Source: Papilionanthe hookeriana x Papilionanthe teres
Lineage: Eukaryota; Streptophyta; Magnoliopsida; Asparagales; Orchidaceae
Assembly: GCA_022702705.1 (NCBI GenBank)
Contig: CM040430.1
Location: forward strand, 13,111,324-13,175,323
DNA length: 64,000 bases
Direction: 5' to 3'
Shown piece after piece: positions 1 through 10,297 of this stretch. Both the position numbers and the translations under genes were made by a program. Numbering within the stretch: the stretch's first letter is position 1; the number at the start of each line of letters is the position of its first letter. The notes under the pieces are model-generated. The model saw only the letters and a list, made by a program, of their open reading frames with translations. It was not told the origin of the DNA and made no database searches.

Positions 1-996
1 AGGTCAAATTGGACTTGGACTTGATTTAGAATGAGATTAGGGATGATTAATTTTGATTTAGTGTTGAAATTGAGGAGGATAGGGGTCAATTGGGTGGACA
101 TTGGAGGTAATTTGGGTATTTTGGGCCTTGAGGGACAATTTGAGGCTTTTGGTCAAAATGGGTCAATTTGGTCAAATTGGATTCAATAAAGTGGTTCAAA
201 TAGATTTTGAAGACATTTGGGATGATGTTGGAGTTTTTGGAATTTTTTGGAATTTTTTGAATGTTTGGGCATTTTGGTAATTTTGGCTAATTTGGGGGTA
301 TTTTTTGAATTTTGAGAAATTTAGAATGTTTTGGGTATTTTGGGTGGTGGGGAACATCTTGAAATAATTTTTGGAGGAAATTGGGTAATTTGGACATTTT
401 TTATTTTTGGTCAAAATTAGGGTTGTAGGCAATTTGGTAATTTATTAGAGTTTTAGGGGTAAAGGAGCCAAAGTTTGGAATTTTAGTAAGATTGGGTGTC
501 AATTGAGAATTCCAACCCATTTGAGCTATGGATCAAGAGAAATCTTACTTTGGATCCTCCATGTATTAGTTCTAGCCAAACCCTAGCCTAGGGCTAAGAG
601 CTTGGGGAACCACCCACTTGAGTTTCCAAAAGAGTAGGGGGTAAGTATAGACATGTTTGGTTTGGAGTTGTGAGGTAGTGAATGTAAATGTAAAGTTTAG
701 GGGTTTGTGTGTGTGTGAGCCTGACCCAAGCCAGAATTCCCAGGGTGAGTCCCAAGGCTTAAACATCCTATAGGGAACTCCCCTTGAGCTTCCTTATGCT
801 TTGTCTCATCCTTCAAAGTACTTAGAAGTTAAACTTTAAGCATTTAAAACTCCAATTGAAGCAAATAAGTGTTTTGAATTTTTAAGGGGGAAGGGTCCCA
901 TCACTAGTCTTCTAAGATAGTCGCCAGAAAACTCTTATGGCTAGACCCTAGGCTATTCTAAAGAAAGACTAGACCTCAACAAAAGTGAGGTCAACA
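1..996 (-). mobile_element. 5' end of an A-family giant LTR, cut by the window edge
   Basis: Read on the minus strand, this starts TGTTGACCTCACTTTTG at 996 and matches the first kilobase of unit A (2268 onward). It includes the purine- and pyrimidine-biased stretch rich in 'ttttgg' on the plus strand. The start lies inside a retroelement coding remnant (997-1835), so it is an insertion into an older element. The flanking five bases are ACAAC; the matching duplicate would lie outside the window. Small open frames here (for example 196-432 minus) are chance frames of a low-complexity LTR. Confidence 0.8.
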
Positions 997-1835
997 ACAA
1001 CTTCCTAAGATGAGCTAGTACATTATAATCCACTTCATTTGAACCTCCAATTTCTTCTAGAGTATGTGTTTCTTCCATCGGTGGAGGTGGCTCCTCTTAA
1101 GTAACTAATTGTTTGCCTTTTTCCATTGAAAATATTCTTGAGGGTATTACATTTCCACTTCTTGAATTCACTTCTGTGATTTCTTCCACATCTGGACTCA
1201 GAGGTTCACCTGATGTTGTAATCAATTCGTCTAGTTTTGAATCTAAACAATCTAATTTGATGGTGATCGATGTTTCTTTGTACTTGAGGACTGGCTCCTC
1301 ATTTTCTGAACTATCGTAACCGGTGCTGTCGAAGTAATCTTTGTCTTTGTCATTATTCTCGTCACGATTTATTTTGATTTGAGGATCACTCTGGGAATCA
1401 AAATCAGGATTAAATGGGTTGTGATCAGTTACGTCATCACTAGAGATAATTAAAACGTAGCCAAAGTTGTCACTCTTATAATTATAAGACTCATGAGGGG
1501 CATAGAAGAAATTATACAGAGTTAACAGCTCGAGGGATTTCTCCCCCAAATCCAAGACAACCAATCTAACAGGGGCAGCCCTTATCCTATCCTTCGCGCT
1601 ATTAATCCTTGATTCATCCATGCTCTCCTTCTTTTTAGTCTTCTATCGTGGTGGTTTCTTCAGTGTTATCTCCATCTTTGGCTTGACAGTCAATAGATTC
1701 TAGGCGGCAGCTTGCTCCGAAGCTTTCTGAATCTAATACAGTAACTTCTAGGAGGATCTGGTCCAAACTGTGCTCCATCCATCCTTGTCGACATACAGAT
1801 TTATCGGAGAGATTGGCTCAGACGAAATCATAATT
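997..1835 (-). pseudogene. Ty3/gypsy polyprotein remnant (gag-protease linker)
   Basis: The longest open part is 1097-1621 (174 codons), but the same minus-strand frame can be followed from about 1832 to 1000 through several stops. Upstream it reads a lysine-rich stretch ending just before MDESRINSAKDRIRAAPVR. The end is acidic (DKDYFDSTGYDSSENEEP), followed by a stop and then DYNVLAHLRK, which resembles the conserved stretch just before the protease in Tat/Ogre-like Ty3/gypsy polyproteins. The frame is broken at 996 by the LTR insertion. The four stops upstream of 1621 are all TAG, as expected from C-to-T decay of CAG codons. The family assignment rests on recognition by eye of the DYNVLAHLRK region; the acidic part is not recognised. 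No function remains. Confidence 0.55.
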
Positions 1836-2267
1836 AAAGTACAAGTCAAAAAATCACCAAATTGGTTTTGGGAGTTCTCTGTGATTAGAGGAAACTAAGA
1901 AAAATAAAATTAGATTTTTTTATAAAATTTTCATTTTTAAACCTATTTTAAATATTTAAATAATTTAAATATTATAAAAATCACAAAAAAATAATAAAAT
2001 TCACCAAAATATTATAAATTGTCTCCTAATCACTTAGGAGCGATTGGAATAATTTTCTTAATTTCCTAAGTAAAGATATTAAAGTAATTTTAAAGGCTTA
2101 AAATGAATTTTCCTTAATTTGCCAATAAAATAATTCTAATAAATCAAATAAAAATTGCAAAAACATGAAATTTGTTTCTTTATATTTCTTGAACTTAGAT
2201 AGAGTTAAGAAAAATATAAAACGTAATTTTTAACTTAAATAATATTTTATATTTAATTAATACTTCA
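1836..2267 (+). mobile_element. Fragment F (left part) of an older A-family LTR
   Basis: This matches the part of A near 6130-6540, including 'aaaatcaccaaattggttttgg' type wording followed by the AT-rich stretch. It continues in phase after A at 9865, so A was inserted into this older copy. Its own 5' end is missing. Confidence 0.75.
2263..2267. repeat. Target site duplication CTTCA, left of A
   Basis: CTTCA directly precedes the TG start of A and recurs at 9865-9869 directly after its terminal CA. Confidence 0.9.
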
Positions 2268-4654
2268 TGTTGACCTCATTTTTGATGAGGTCTTCTCTTC
2301 TTCTCTTTAGTACTTAGGATCTAGCCTTAGGCTTTTCCTTTGACTATCTTAGAGGACTAGAATTGGGACCCACCTTTTAGAAATTCAAACCACTTCTTAA
2401 CTCCCTGCAAACTCCACAAACTTGACTGTAGACACCTAATCACCTAGAGAGTTGAAATCAAATGTGGAAGTTTAAAGGATGAGTTCCTATAGGACTCTTT
2501 CGGCCTTAGGGATCGCCCAGGCGGCTCGGTCCAGTGAAGGGGCCGACTTACACACACACTACATTTATACACTACACCTACACACTACACTTCCACATAC
2601 CTCCTAAAACCACACATATACCTAACTTGACCTCCCGACTCATGTGGGTGATTCACATGGATGGTCCTTAACCCCTAAGCCCTCAGGCAAGAGGGTTAGG
2701 AACAACATAGTGAATGCCTCAAATGGGTCCCTTCATGGCTCACATGGGCTTGACATGGCTTCATGGCTCAACCAAAATGACTTCTTTCCACTTACATCCA
2801 CCCAATCTTCAATTTTCCAAATTTTCAATTTTTGACCTCCGGACCCTACACCCGCTAACTTTACCCAAAACCCCCGAAATTACCCAAATTTCTCAAAATT
2901 TCCAAATTATCCAAAATTCTCCAAAATCATTCCCAAACATTTCCACATCACTTAAATTGATCATCCATACCCAAAAATACCAAAAATTCCAAGAAAACCT
3001 CCCAATACCCTCCAAATACCCAAAATACCCCTCTTGACATAAAAATCCAAAAATTCAGAAAATTCCCAGAAAATTCCAGAAAATCCCAAATATTCCCAAT
3101 TTCATTTTGTCCAACTACACCATGGGCCAATTTTGTCAATTTACCCTACTTTTGTCAAAACCCCCAATTTGACCCATTTTAACCCTAAGTGAACCCAATG
3201 TCAAACCAAACCTACCCAATTGACCCCAATTTTGGTCCAATTCAATTCTAAACTTCAATTCAATATCCCCAATACCAATCTAGACCAAATCCAAGCCCAA
3301 TTTGATTGAAATTTGGATCCAATCTCACTTTTGGCCTTAAAGCCCGATTTGGACCCATGACCCAAACCTAACCCAAACTCACCCAATTCAATTCCAATTA
3401 ACCCCAAATCTTTTCTAAATCTTCTTTAACATTCCCACAAACAAAATACTAACATGATTTGCCCAAAATTTAGACCCAAACCCCACTCAAACTCAACCCC
3501 AAAGTTAAAAGGCCCTATTTTGACCTAAACCCAAACCTAACCCAAATGAGCCCGAACCCCAAAATCAAAGCCCAACCAAAGTCAAAACCTCTTTGAAACA
3601 CTCCCATAAACATTTCTCAACATTGATTTTATATCAATTTCAACCCTAGCCCAACATTAGCCCAAGTTAGCCTAATTTGACCTACATAGGCCCACTTACC
3701 AAATAAATCCAAATTCAAACCAATTCAACTCCAAATCACACCAAATTGATTCCAAGCTCTTCATAGAACATCCCTAAACCAATTATGAAATTTATTTGAC
3801 AAAGTTCTTCACAAATTTTTATCCAAATGCCCATCCTAAAATCAAAAAGCCCATTCCCCTTAAACTTTCCTAAAAGCCCACTTCACCACATTCAAAAGCC
3901 CAAACCTACCCTAAAGCCCACATGACATTTCCATTTGTCATCCACTTAATTAAAGCCATTACATAAGTCCTAAATTCACCATCAAATTATTCCAAATCAA
4001 GTTTCATACAAATTTCCATCAAAATATCCAAAATTCTTAAAACCCATTTCCATGAAATTGACCCAAGCTTTTCCCAAGCCAAATGGAGCCGAGGATGAGC
4101 CATTCACAAGCCATATGAAGCCATGAAAGTTTGGCATGTGACCATGCCATTAATGGCAAAAGGAGGAGGTCCTTTAACCATCTCCTAAAAGTCATTAGCC
4201 TTAAGCATGTCTCCCCTTAACCAAGATTTAATCCAAATATTCTTGGATAAGGACATCACCACCTCTTGACCGAGCTAGCCTAACCGATCTTCTCAGCCCA
4301 AGACCGGCCATGGGGAGGTGAACCCAACCCAAACCAATGGGTTGACCAAATTAAGGCCAAAATGACCCCTCCCCATTCCATTTTAATTCAAACACTTTAC
4401 ACATGTCCAAGCCCGATCGACTTCACCATTGCCAAGCCCCGACCTCCCCGAGTCAAGATGGTGACCCATGCCTGCCGGCCAGCCGCCCGGATCGCCGGAA
4501 AACACCACACCCGAGAGCATCATGTGAGCCCAAGCTTGGAATTCTCACCTGCTGAGTTGCCCCATGCCCAATGGCCACCATGGGCTGTTCTTCTCCTCAC
4601 CAGAGCAGCTGATCCCATGCCTCAACTCCCCCTGGGAGGCCCTCCACCCTCTCC

Positions 4655-4662
4655 TATTTAAA
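4655..4662 (+). promoter_or_regulatory. TATA box of LTR A
   Basis: TATTTAAA lies in a pyrimidine-rich context 2387 bp from the LTR start. The same word is at 29320 in B, TATTTAAA on the minus strand at 36204-36197 in C, and TATAAATA at 23253-23246 in D. It probably marks the U3/R boundary. Confidence 0.6.
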
Positions 4663-5086
4663 CTCCACCCCTCTCGGCCATGAGAAGAGAGTTGCACAAA
4701 CCTTGCCGAAACTCTGCCAAAATTGTTCCAAACCCTTCTCCACCCTTAGAGCAGTTGATCCCCAGTGTCAATTCGCCACTAATCCCCACCGATAAAATCC
4801 AATTTCCCAACCGAAATTCCACCCAAAACCGAGGACACTTCTCCACAGTGAGCCAATTCCCAAATTGATTGGTTCTACACCTTCACCAGACCAAGGGAAG
4901 GTGTCCACCAGCAAAAGCCCCATCTCCAGGCCACCCAGTTGCTCCAGCCTCCAAGCTTTGTGATCGGGCTTGGTCGAAATCACATCCAGACAATTCACCA
5001 GACCAGGAGACTTCATCTGGAGCTTGCTGGGATCCAATCGAAGGTGCAACAACTCTCAGATCAAAGCCACACTTCTCTGAACAAAG

Positions 5087-5092
5087 GTATGA
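5087..5092 (+). promoter_or_regulatory. Candidate 5' splice site in LTR A leader
   Basis: ACAAAG|GTATGAG fits a plant 5' splice site and lies about 425 bp after the TATA box. The AAGGTAT core is kept in B (29753) and, on the minus strand, in C (near 35775) and D (near 22790). No matching acceptor could be proved. Confidence 0.4.
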
Positions 5093-5172
5093 GCTAATTC
5101 TTTATCCCGAGCTTCTGGAGATTCTCCATTTCAAATGCATTAATTTCAATGCATGTTAACCGTATAGATGTG

Positions 5173-5191
5173 TTCGTCTCTTCAAGACGAA
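5173..5191 (+). other. Leader hairpin of LTR A
   Basis: TTCGTCT and AGACGAA form a perfect 7-bp stem around the loop CTTCA. It is present in B (29840-29858), in C on the minus strand (35693-35675, one G-U pair) and weakly in D (22700-22684), always with a 5-nt loop. Confidence 0.55.
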
Positions 5192-5239
5192 TCCATGAAG
5201 CATAAGAACATGAAAATCCATTGAGTATCGAGTGAGATC

Positions 5240-5460
5240 TTAGGGATTTAGTGTGGACGGCTCTCGGGTGAGGACGCTCGGGGACGATGAACGGATGCCG
5301 TCCATTCAATACACGCGCGGACGAACGGCTCGGATGGCGTCGGACCGAGAGACGGTACGAGAACCGCGGGGCCCGGCCGGCCGACTCGGGTGGCGGCGAC
5401 GAATGGGAGCGCGACGCGTGTGCGTTCGGAGCCTGCCGAGGTAGACGCGGCGCCGCGTGG
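5240..5460 (+). other. CpG-rich core of LTR A
   Basis: This is a block of about 220 bp dense in CG dinucleotides inside otherwise AT-rich DNA, repeated in B (29925-30125). The matching parts of C (35405-35560) and D (22440-22560) have lost most CG. The small overlapping open frames here (5253-5505) are by-products of high GC. Confidence 0.6.
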
Positions 5461-7253
5461 ATAAATAGAAAATTAGGGTATTTTTCTATTTATTTAATTC
5501 CCTAAACTTCAAAAATTCATATCTCTGTGTAGAAAAATCGAAAAATAAAATAAAAATACCCTCTTGCTCGGTGAACAGAGGAGAATAATGTGGAAAAGAA
5601 ATCATTTAATTTCATCAAGTATTTTATTTTTTATAATTTATTTACTCTCTGCATTATTTTAATTCTCCATGCATGTATACAATTCACCATGGCATGAGAC
5701 CATAGGGCTTTTGAAGCCTCTGAATTTGGAAACATTCCCTGAATTTTTCAAAGTCAGAGGCCATCCCTATGAAAAGTTATTGATTTTTCAAATTCAGGTT
5801 ACTATTTTGAGTATTTTAATTCCAATAAATAGCATGTTGTGAAATAAATTCTAGGAAAATTTGGTGATGTTCCTTATGACCAGAGAACCCTAGGAAAAAT
5901 AGGTTTTGACATAGTTCATTTAAAACAACCCTAATTGGCTTAAACACCCAAAATAGGTCTTTATTTAATTAGAGCTAACCAGGCATCAAATTGACTTGAA
6001 ATCAATTCTCCACTGACCTTTAGGATCAGAGGAATCCACCATAAAAGTTTGAGGTCAATTGGACTTGGTTAGGCCCACTAATTGGGTTGATTAAGCCACT
6101 TAGCCATTTTAAACTTTAAAAATTCATAACTTTTAAAATACCTTTCAAAAATTCACTAAATTGGTTTTGGAGCCTCTCTGATATCAGGGAACCTAAGAAA
6201 ATTAAAATTTCAATTTTCTAAAAAAGTTGATTTTTAATAATATTTTAATATTTTTAATAATTAAAAAATAATAAAAATCACAAAAATAATAAAATTCACC
6301 AAAATGTCACATTTTGAATTTTAATCACATAGGAACAAACCCCATATTTTTCTTAGGTCTATTTAGTGAGATATTAAATTTTAAAGCTTTAAGGTAATTT
6401 TAAAATTAAAAAAAATATATTTTCTAGCTTTTTCACTAAAATAATTATAATAAATCATAGAAAAATTAGAAAATTACAAAATTTGTTCTCTGGTTTCCTT
6501 GATATCAGAGAGATTTTTGAAAAATATAAAATTCATTTTTCAACATTTATTTTATTTTTAAATTAATTAACACTCCAAAATTTAAAATAATTATAATAAA
6601 AATAATATAATTCAAAAAATCACCAAAATTGGTCCAAGTGGTTCTCTGGTCATTAGGAATGTCCCCTAATTTTCTTAAGTACAGAAACTTTCCCTTGGTC
6701 ATGTTATTAAATTTTCCTTGGAAATCTCTATTTTCTACCAAAAATAATTATATAAATAAATTAAATACAGAAAAATCACATTTTCTCCTCTCATGTCTTT
6801 ATTTGCATATGAGTGAAGTCACATAAAAATTTCAAGTTCATTTGAGTTCAATTTAGTGAGTTATGAAATTATTAAGCTTAAAGGGTAAAGTGGTAATTAA
6901 AATTTTAATCCTTAATTAAATTTTTTAGGTTTAATAAAAAATTAACAAGTAAAATATTTGATCCTAATCTGATTTGGATGATTGAAATTCAAATAATTAA
7001 AGGGTAGAAACCCATTAAACAATTTTAAAATGATTAAACTTTAATTAAATAATTGATTAAATTTGGAAGAATAATAAAATTGGAATTATTAAAACAAGTG
7101 ATATTATTAGGAAGAGATTTATTCTTTAATTTAAAAATCCCTAAATTAATTATCTCATTAATATTCAATTCTTAATTAAAATGATAACTCAAATTTAAAA
7201 TATTAAAAGACTTAATCATTAAACTAAATTTAAATTATTAAACTCTTTTAAAA

Positions 7254-7752
7254 AAAATTTCAATTAAAATTAAATAAAATTAAATTAAAATTAAATTAAA
7301 TTAAATTAAATTAAATTAAGATTAATAAATTAAATTAAATTAAATCAAATTAAATTAAATTAAACAAATTAAATCAAATTAAATTAAATTAAACAAATTA
7401 AATTAAATTAAATTAAATTAAACAAATTAAATTAAATTAAATTAAATTAAATTAAATTAAATTAAATTAAATTAAAATTAAATTAAATTAAAATTAAATT
7501 AAATTAAATTAAATTAAATTAAATTAAATTAAACTAAATTAAATTAAATTAAATTAAATCAAATTAAATTAAATTAAATTAAATTAAATCAAATTAAATT
7601 AAATTAAATAATTAAATTAAATTAAATTAAATCAAATTAAATTAAAATTAAATCAAATCAAATTAATTAAACATCAAATCAAATTAAATTGAACTATATT
7701 GAATTAAATTAAATTAAAACTTAATTAAATTAAATTAAATTAAATTAAATAT
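7254..7752 (+). repeat. AAATT pentamer tract in A
   Basis: About 500 bp of tandem AAATT units with a few substituted units (AATCA, AACAA). The same tract sits at the same place in B. Confidence 0.9.
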
Positions 7753-9422
7753 AACATCACCTAAGACATAAAGAATTCAAAATAAATCTAAAATAACTTG
7801 AACACTATTCCAAATTCAAACTCATTAATGGAAATTAAACTAAATCACAAACCATTTGAACACCAATTTACCCTCAAAAGCTTTAGTTATCATAACTCCT
7901 AAATAGGACATTAAATGAAATGTTACTTCACTTATAGGATATTCAAATGTCCTAGTTCACTGAGTAAGTTAACAAAACTTGAATCCCCGGACGATTAATT
8001 CATTTATATAATCGAATTCATTTGGACTTAAAACAATTCTAGAAATATTGAAAAGATGGTTAAGATTATTCTTAAGCACTTCCTCAATATGATAGGACAT
8101 TTATAAGAACAACTGAATTTAATTGTTCTTTGATGAAGAAAATTGTCTTCAAACCAAAACACAAGGAACCTAGACGTCATAGGAAATGACTAGCTATAGG
8201 ATTAGGAATTTGGTAGAAAACCATAACCTTTCCCTTAGCTTTACCTAGGAACTTGCTTAAATATTCTAATTGTGTTTTAAGTGTAGCTTGGGATGACGGG
8301 AAGACCCTCCAGGTACGCTTTTATTTTATTGCAATTTACTTTCTTGCAATTTACATTATTGCGACTTACTTTATTGCAAATGCACTTTACTTTTCTTGCA
8401 TGATAAACAACTATTGCATGAAAACCCACACCTTTAGGATAGCCCCTAAAACTGAAACCAAAACTAAATTAAAAGTCATTGCAAGATAAAATTCACCGCC
8501 ACAACATTTCAAAATATAAAACAACTCAAAATTTAATCACAAACAGTAACACAAAACTACAATTGCAACTAAATTAAAACGTCCTCGTTGGATGATCGGG
8601 AATACCTCGGATGATGTAACCTACGTGTTGCTAACGGGATTTCCCACGGTCTAAATGAAAGTGTGGAACTCATTCGATTGAGTTTAGCAAATTCATCCGG
8701 ACTAAGTGAATCCGATAAAAATAATGATGCCGAAGGATGGAACCGTGGGATCTTAACCGGTGTCGTTATAATCAACTTTAAGATTTGTTTTAATCAAAAC
8801 ATAAAAAACACTTGGAAAATTAAGACTTCTCAAACCAAAACACTTTTCTCATCTCCCGATTTATGATTTCTAAAACTAAACCTCTCGCAACAATAAGGAG
8901 CTCGGAGCATGGTGGGCAGACACGGCCATCGTCGTCGAGAAAACTCGAACCTACTTCAGCAAAACTTTCCTAGAATTAAATAACCAAGCCATAGGATTTC
9001 GAGGTAGTTTGCCCAGTGCAAATCCTCAACCTTTTGTTAGGCATTTGCCTTGCAAATTAAGCCCTAACCGGACTTAGGATTCCGAGGTAGTCGTCTGATA
9101 CGATATAAACCCTCACATCTTCAAGGCTATTTGTATGATTCTATCATATAAATATAAGTCCTAATTAATTAAAATTGACAAAATCAAAACATTTAAATAA
9201 ACATTAGGATTTTCCTAAATTTAAGCCAAACAATAGGATAGTCGGGAAATTACCGAAGTTTACTTCGAATCTGTGATTTCTCCTACCTTTCTTCCTTTGG
9301 ATTCACAAAACAAAATGTTCCAAGTTTGATCCATTCCCTATTGAAATTCCAAAATTCAATCCTCGAAAACTTAAACTTTCAAATCCTCGAGAGCAGAATT
9401 ATTGATTATTATCGAGAGTTTT

Positions 9423-9477
9423 CTTAGGTGATTCCCATCACTTAAGATGTAATTAACTATAAGGGCTTGCCCTTATA
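9423..9477 (+). other. Two-hairpin module with GATGTAATTAAC box (copy A)
   Basis: Hairpin 1 pairs CTTAGGTGAT (9423-9432) with ATCACTTAAG (9437-9446), 9 of 10 pairs. The GATGTAATTAAC box is at 9446-9457. Hairpin 2 pairs TATAAGGGC (9458-9466) with GCCCTTATA (9469-9477) perfectly across a 2-nt loop. The module recurs in B, D and E, with partial forms in I and J. Confidence 0.65.
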
Positions 9478-9799
9478 TGGAATTTTAAAGAACCTGAGTA
9501 ATATAAACCCCGTTTAATGTTTTCATATTAAGCGAGGGAATTTTGTCGGATTATAAAATTGGTTCGCGGACCAAACGGATGTCATAAATCTTCTAGTTTA
9601 TTTAATCGAGCCCCACCGTCGAGCAAGGTGTGTCTATCCTTAGGGATGGATACACGGTTCGTGGTGCGGTGCTCGTTTATATAAACTATTTGGGATGTGA
9701 GACCGGTTTAATCTCATATCTTAAAACCTTCAAATTTAAAATTATTTTCAAAATCAAATACTACTTTTCAAATTATTTATTTTAATTAAATTAAAAATT

Positions 9800-9822
9800 C
9801 GCCTACAGATTTCTGTTAGGCG
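9800..9822 (+). other. Hairpin and GGCGAC box near the 3' end of A
   Basis: CGCCTACAGA pairs with TCTGTTAGGCG with one bulge; the right arm runs into GGCGACCCCT, followed by an A-rich end. E ends in a similar way (TGGCGACTCCTTTTAAAATA at 20794). Confidence 0.5.
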
Positions 9823-9864
9823 ACCCCTCTTCAAAATAAAACACAACCTAAAAATATGCCGACA

Positions 9865-10297
9865 CTTCAAATTTTAAAATAATTATAATTATTAAATTAA
9901 AACTCAAAAAATCATGAAATTTGGTCTAAGTGATCCTCTAACTTAAGTGAATCTTTCATAATTTTCCTAAGGATAGAATGTTAGTATTTATTAAGTTATT
10001 GAATTTACTTTGAAAACCACTATTTTGCATTAAAAATAATTCTAAAAATAATATAGAAATCAAAAAATCACATTTTTCTCTTCTGATATTTTAATTAACC
10101 TATGAGTTGGGTTCCATAAAAATTTCAAAGTCATTTGAATTATATTTAAGGAATTATGTGGTAATAAATCTAAAAGGGCAAAATGGTAATTATGAAACTT
10201 AAACTGTAATTAATGTTTATGCTTAACATAAGGGTAAATTGGTAATGAATAATCTTAGATGACATGATTAGATGATTGAAACATGAGGGGTAAGAGG
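9865..10297 (+). mobile_element. Fragment F (right part) of the older A-family LTR
   Basis: The first five bases are the right CTTCA target duplication of A. The rest matches A near 6540-7010 and continues fragment F from 2267. It stops at the start of an Athila-like LTR at 10298. Confidence 0.75.

Larger units (their letters stand above)
2268..9864 (+). mobile_element. Unit A: 7.6-kb LTR-like insertion without ORFs
   Basis: The unit starts TGTTGACCTC, ends ATGCCGACA and is flanked by the perfect 5-bp duplication CTTCA, the hallmarks of an LTR-retrotransposon insertion. Its start is not repeated inside it, so there is one LTR, not two; a solo LTR is the simplest reading. Layout: a pyrimidine-rich U3 (2268-4650), a TATA box at 4655, a leader with a candidate splice donor at 5087, a CpG-rich core (5240-5460), AT-rich sequence, an AAATT pentamer tract (7254-7752), a two-hairpin module (9423-9477) and a GGCGAC box near the end. 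No coding capacity was found. B is a second copy of almost identical length (7597 against 7596 bp). A non-autonomous element that lost one LTR is the alternative. Confidence 0.85.

Noticed and set aside
4362..5505. Cluster of 60-100-codon frames in A, repeated in B at 28802-30128
   Set aside because: The frames differ in length and phase between A and B because of indels, so no protein is being kept.
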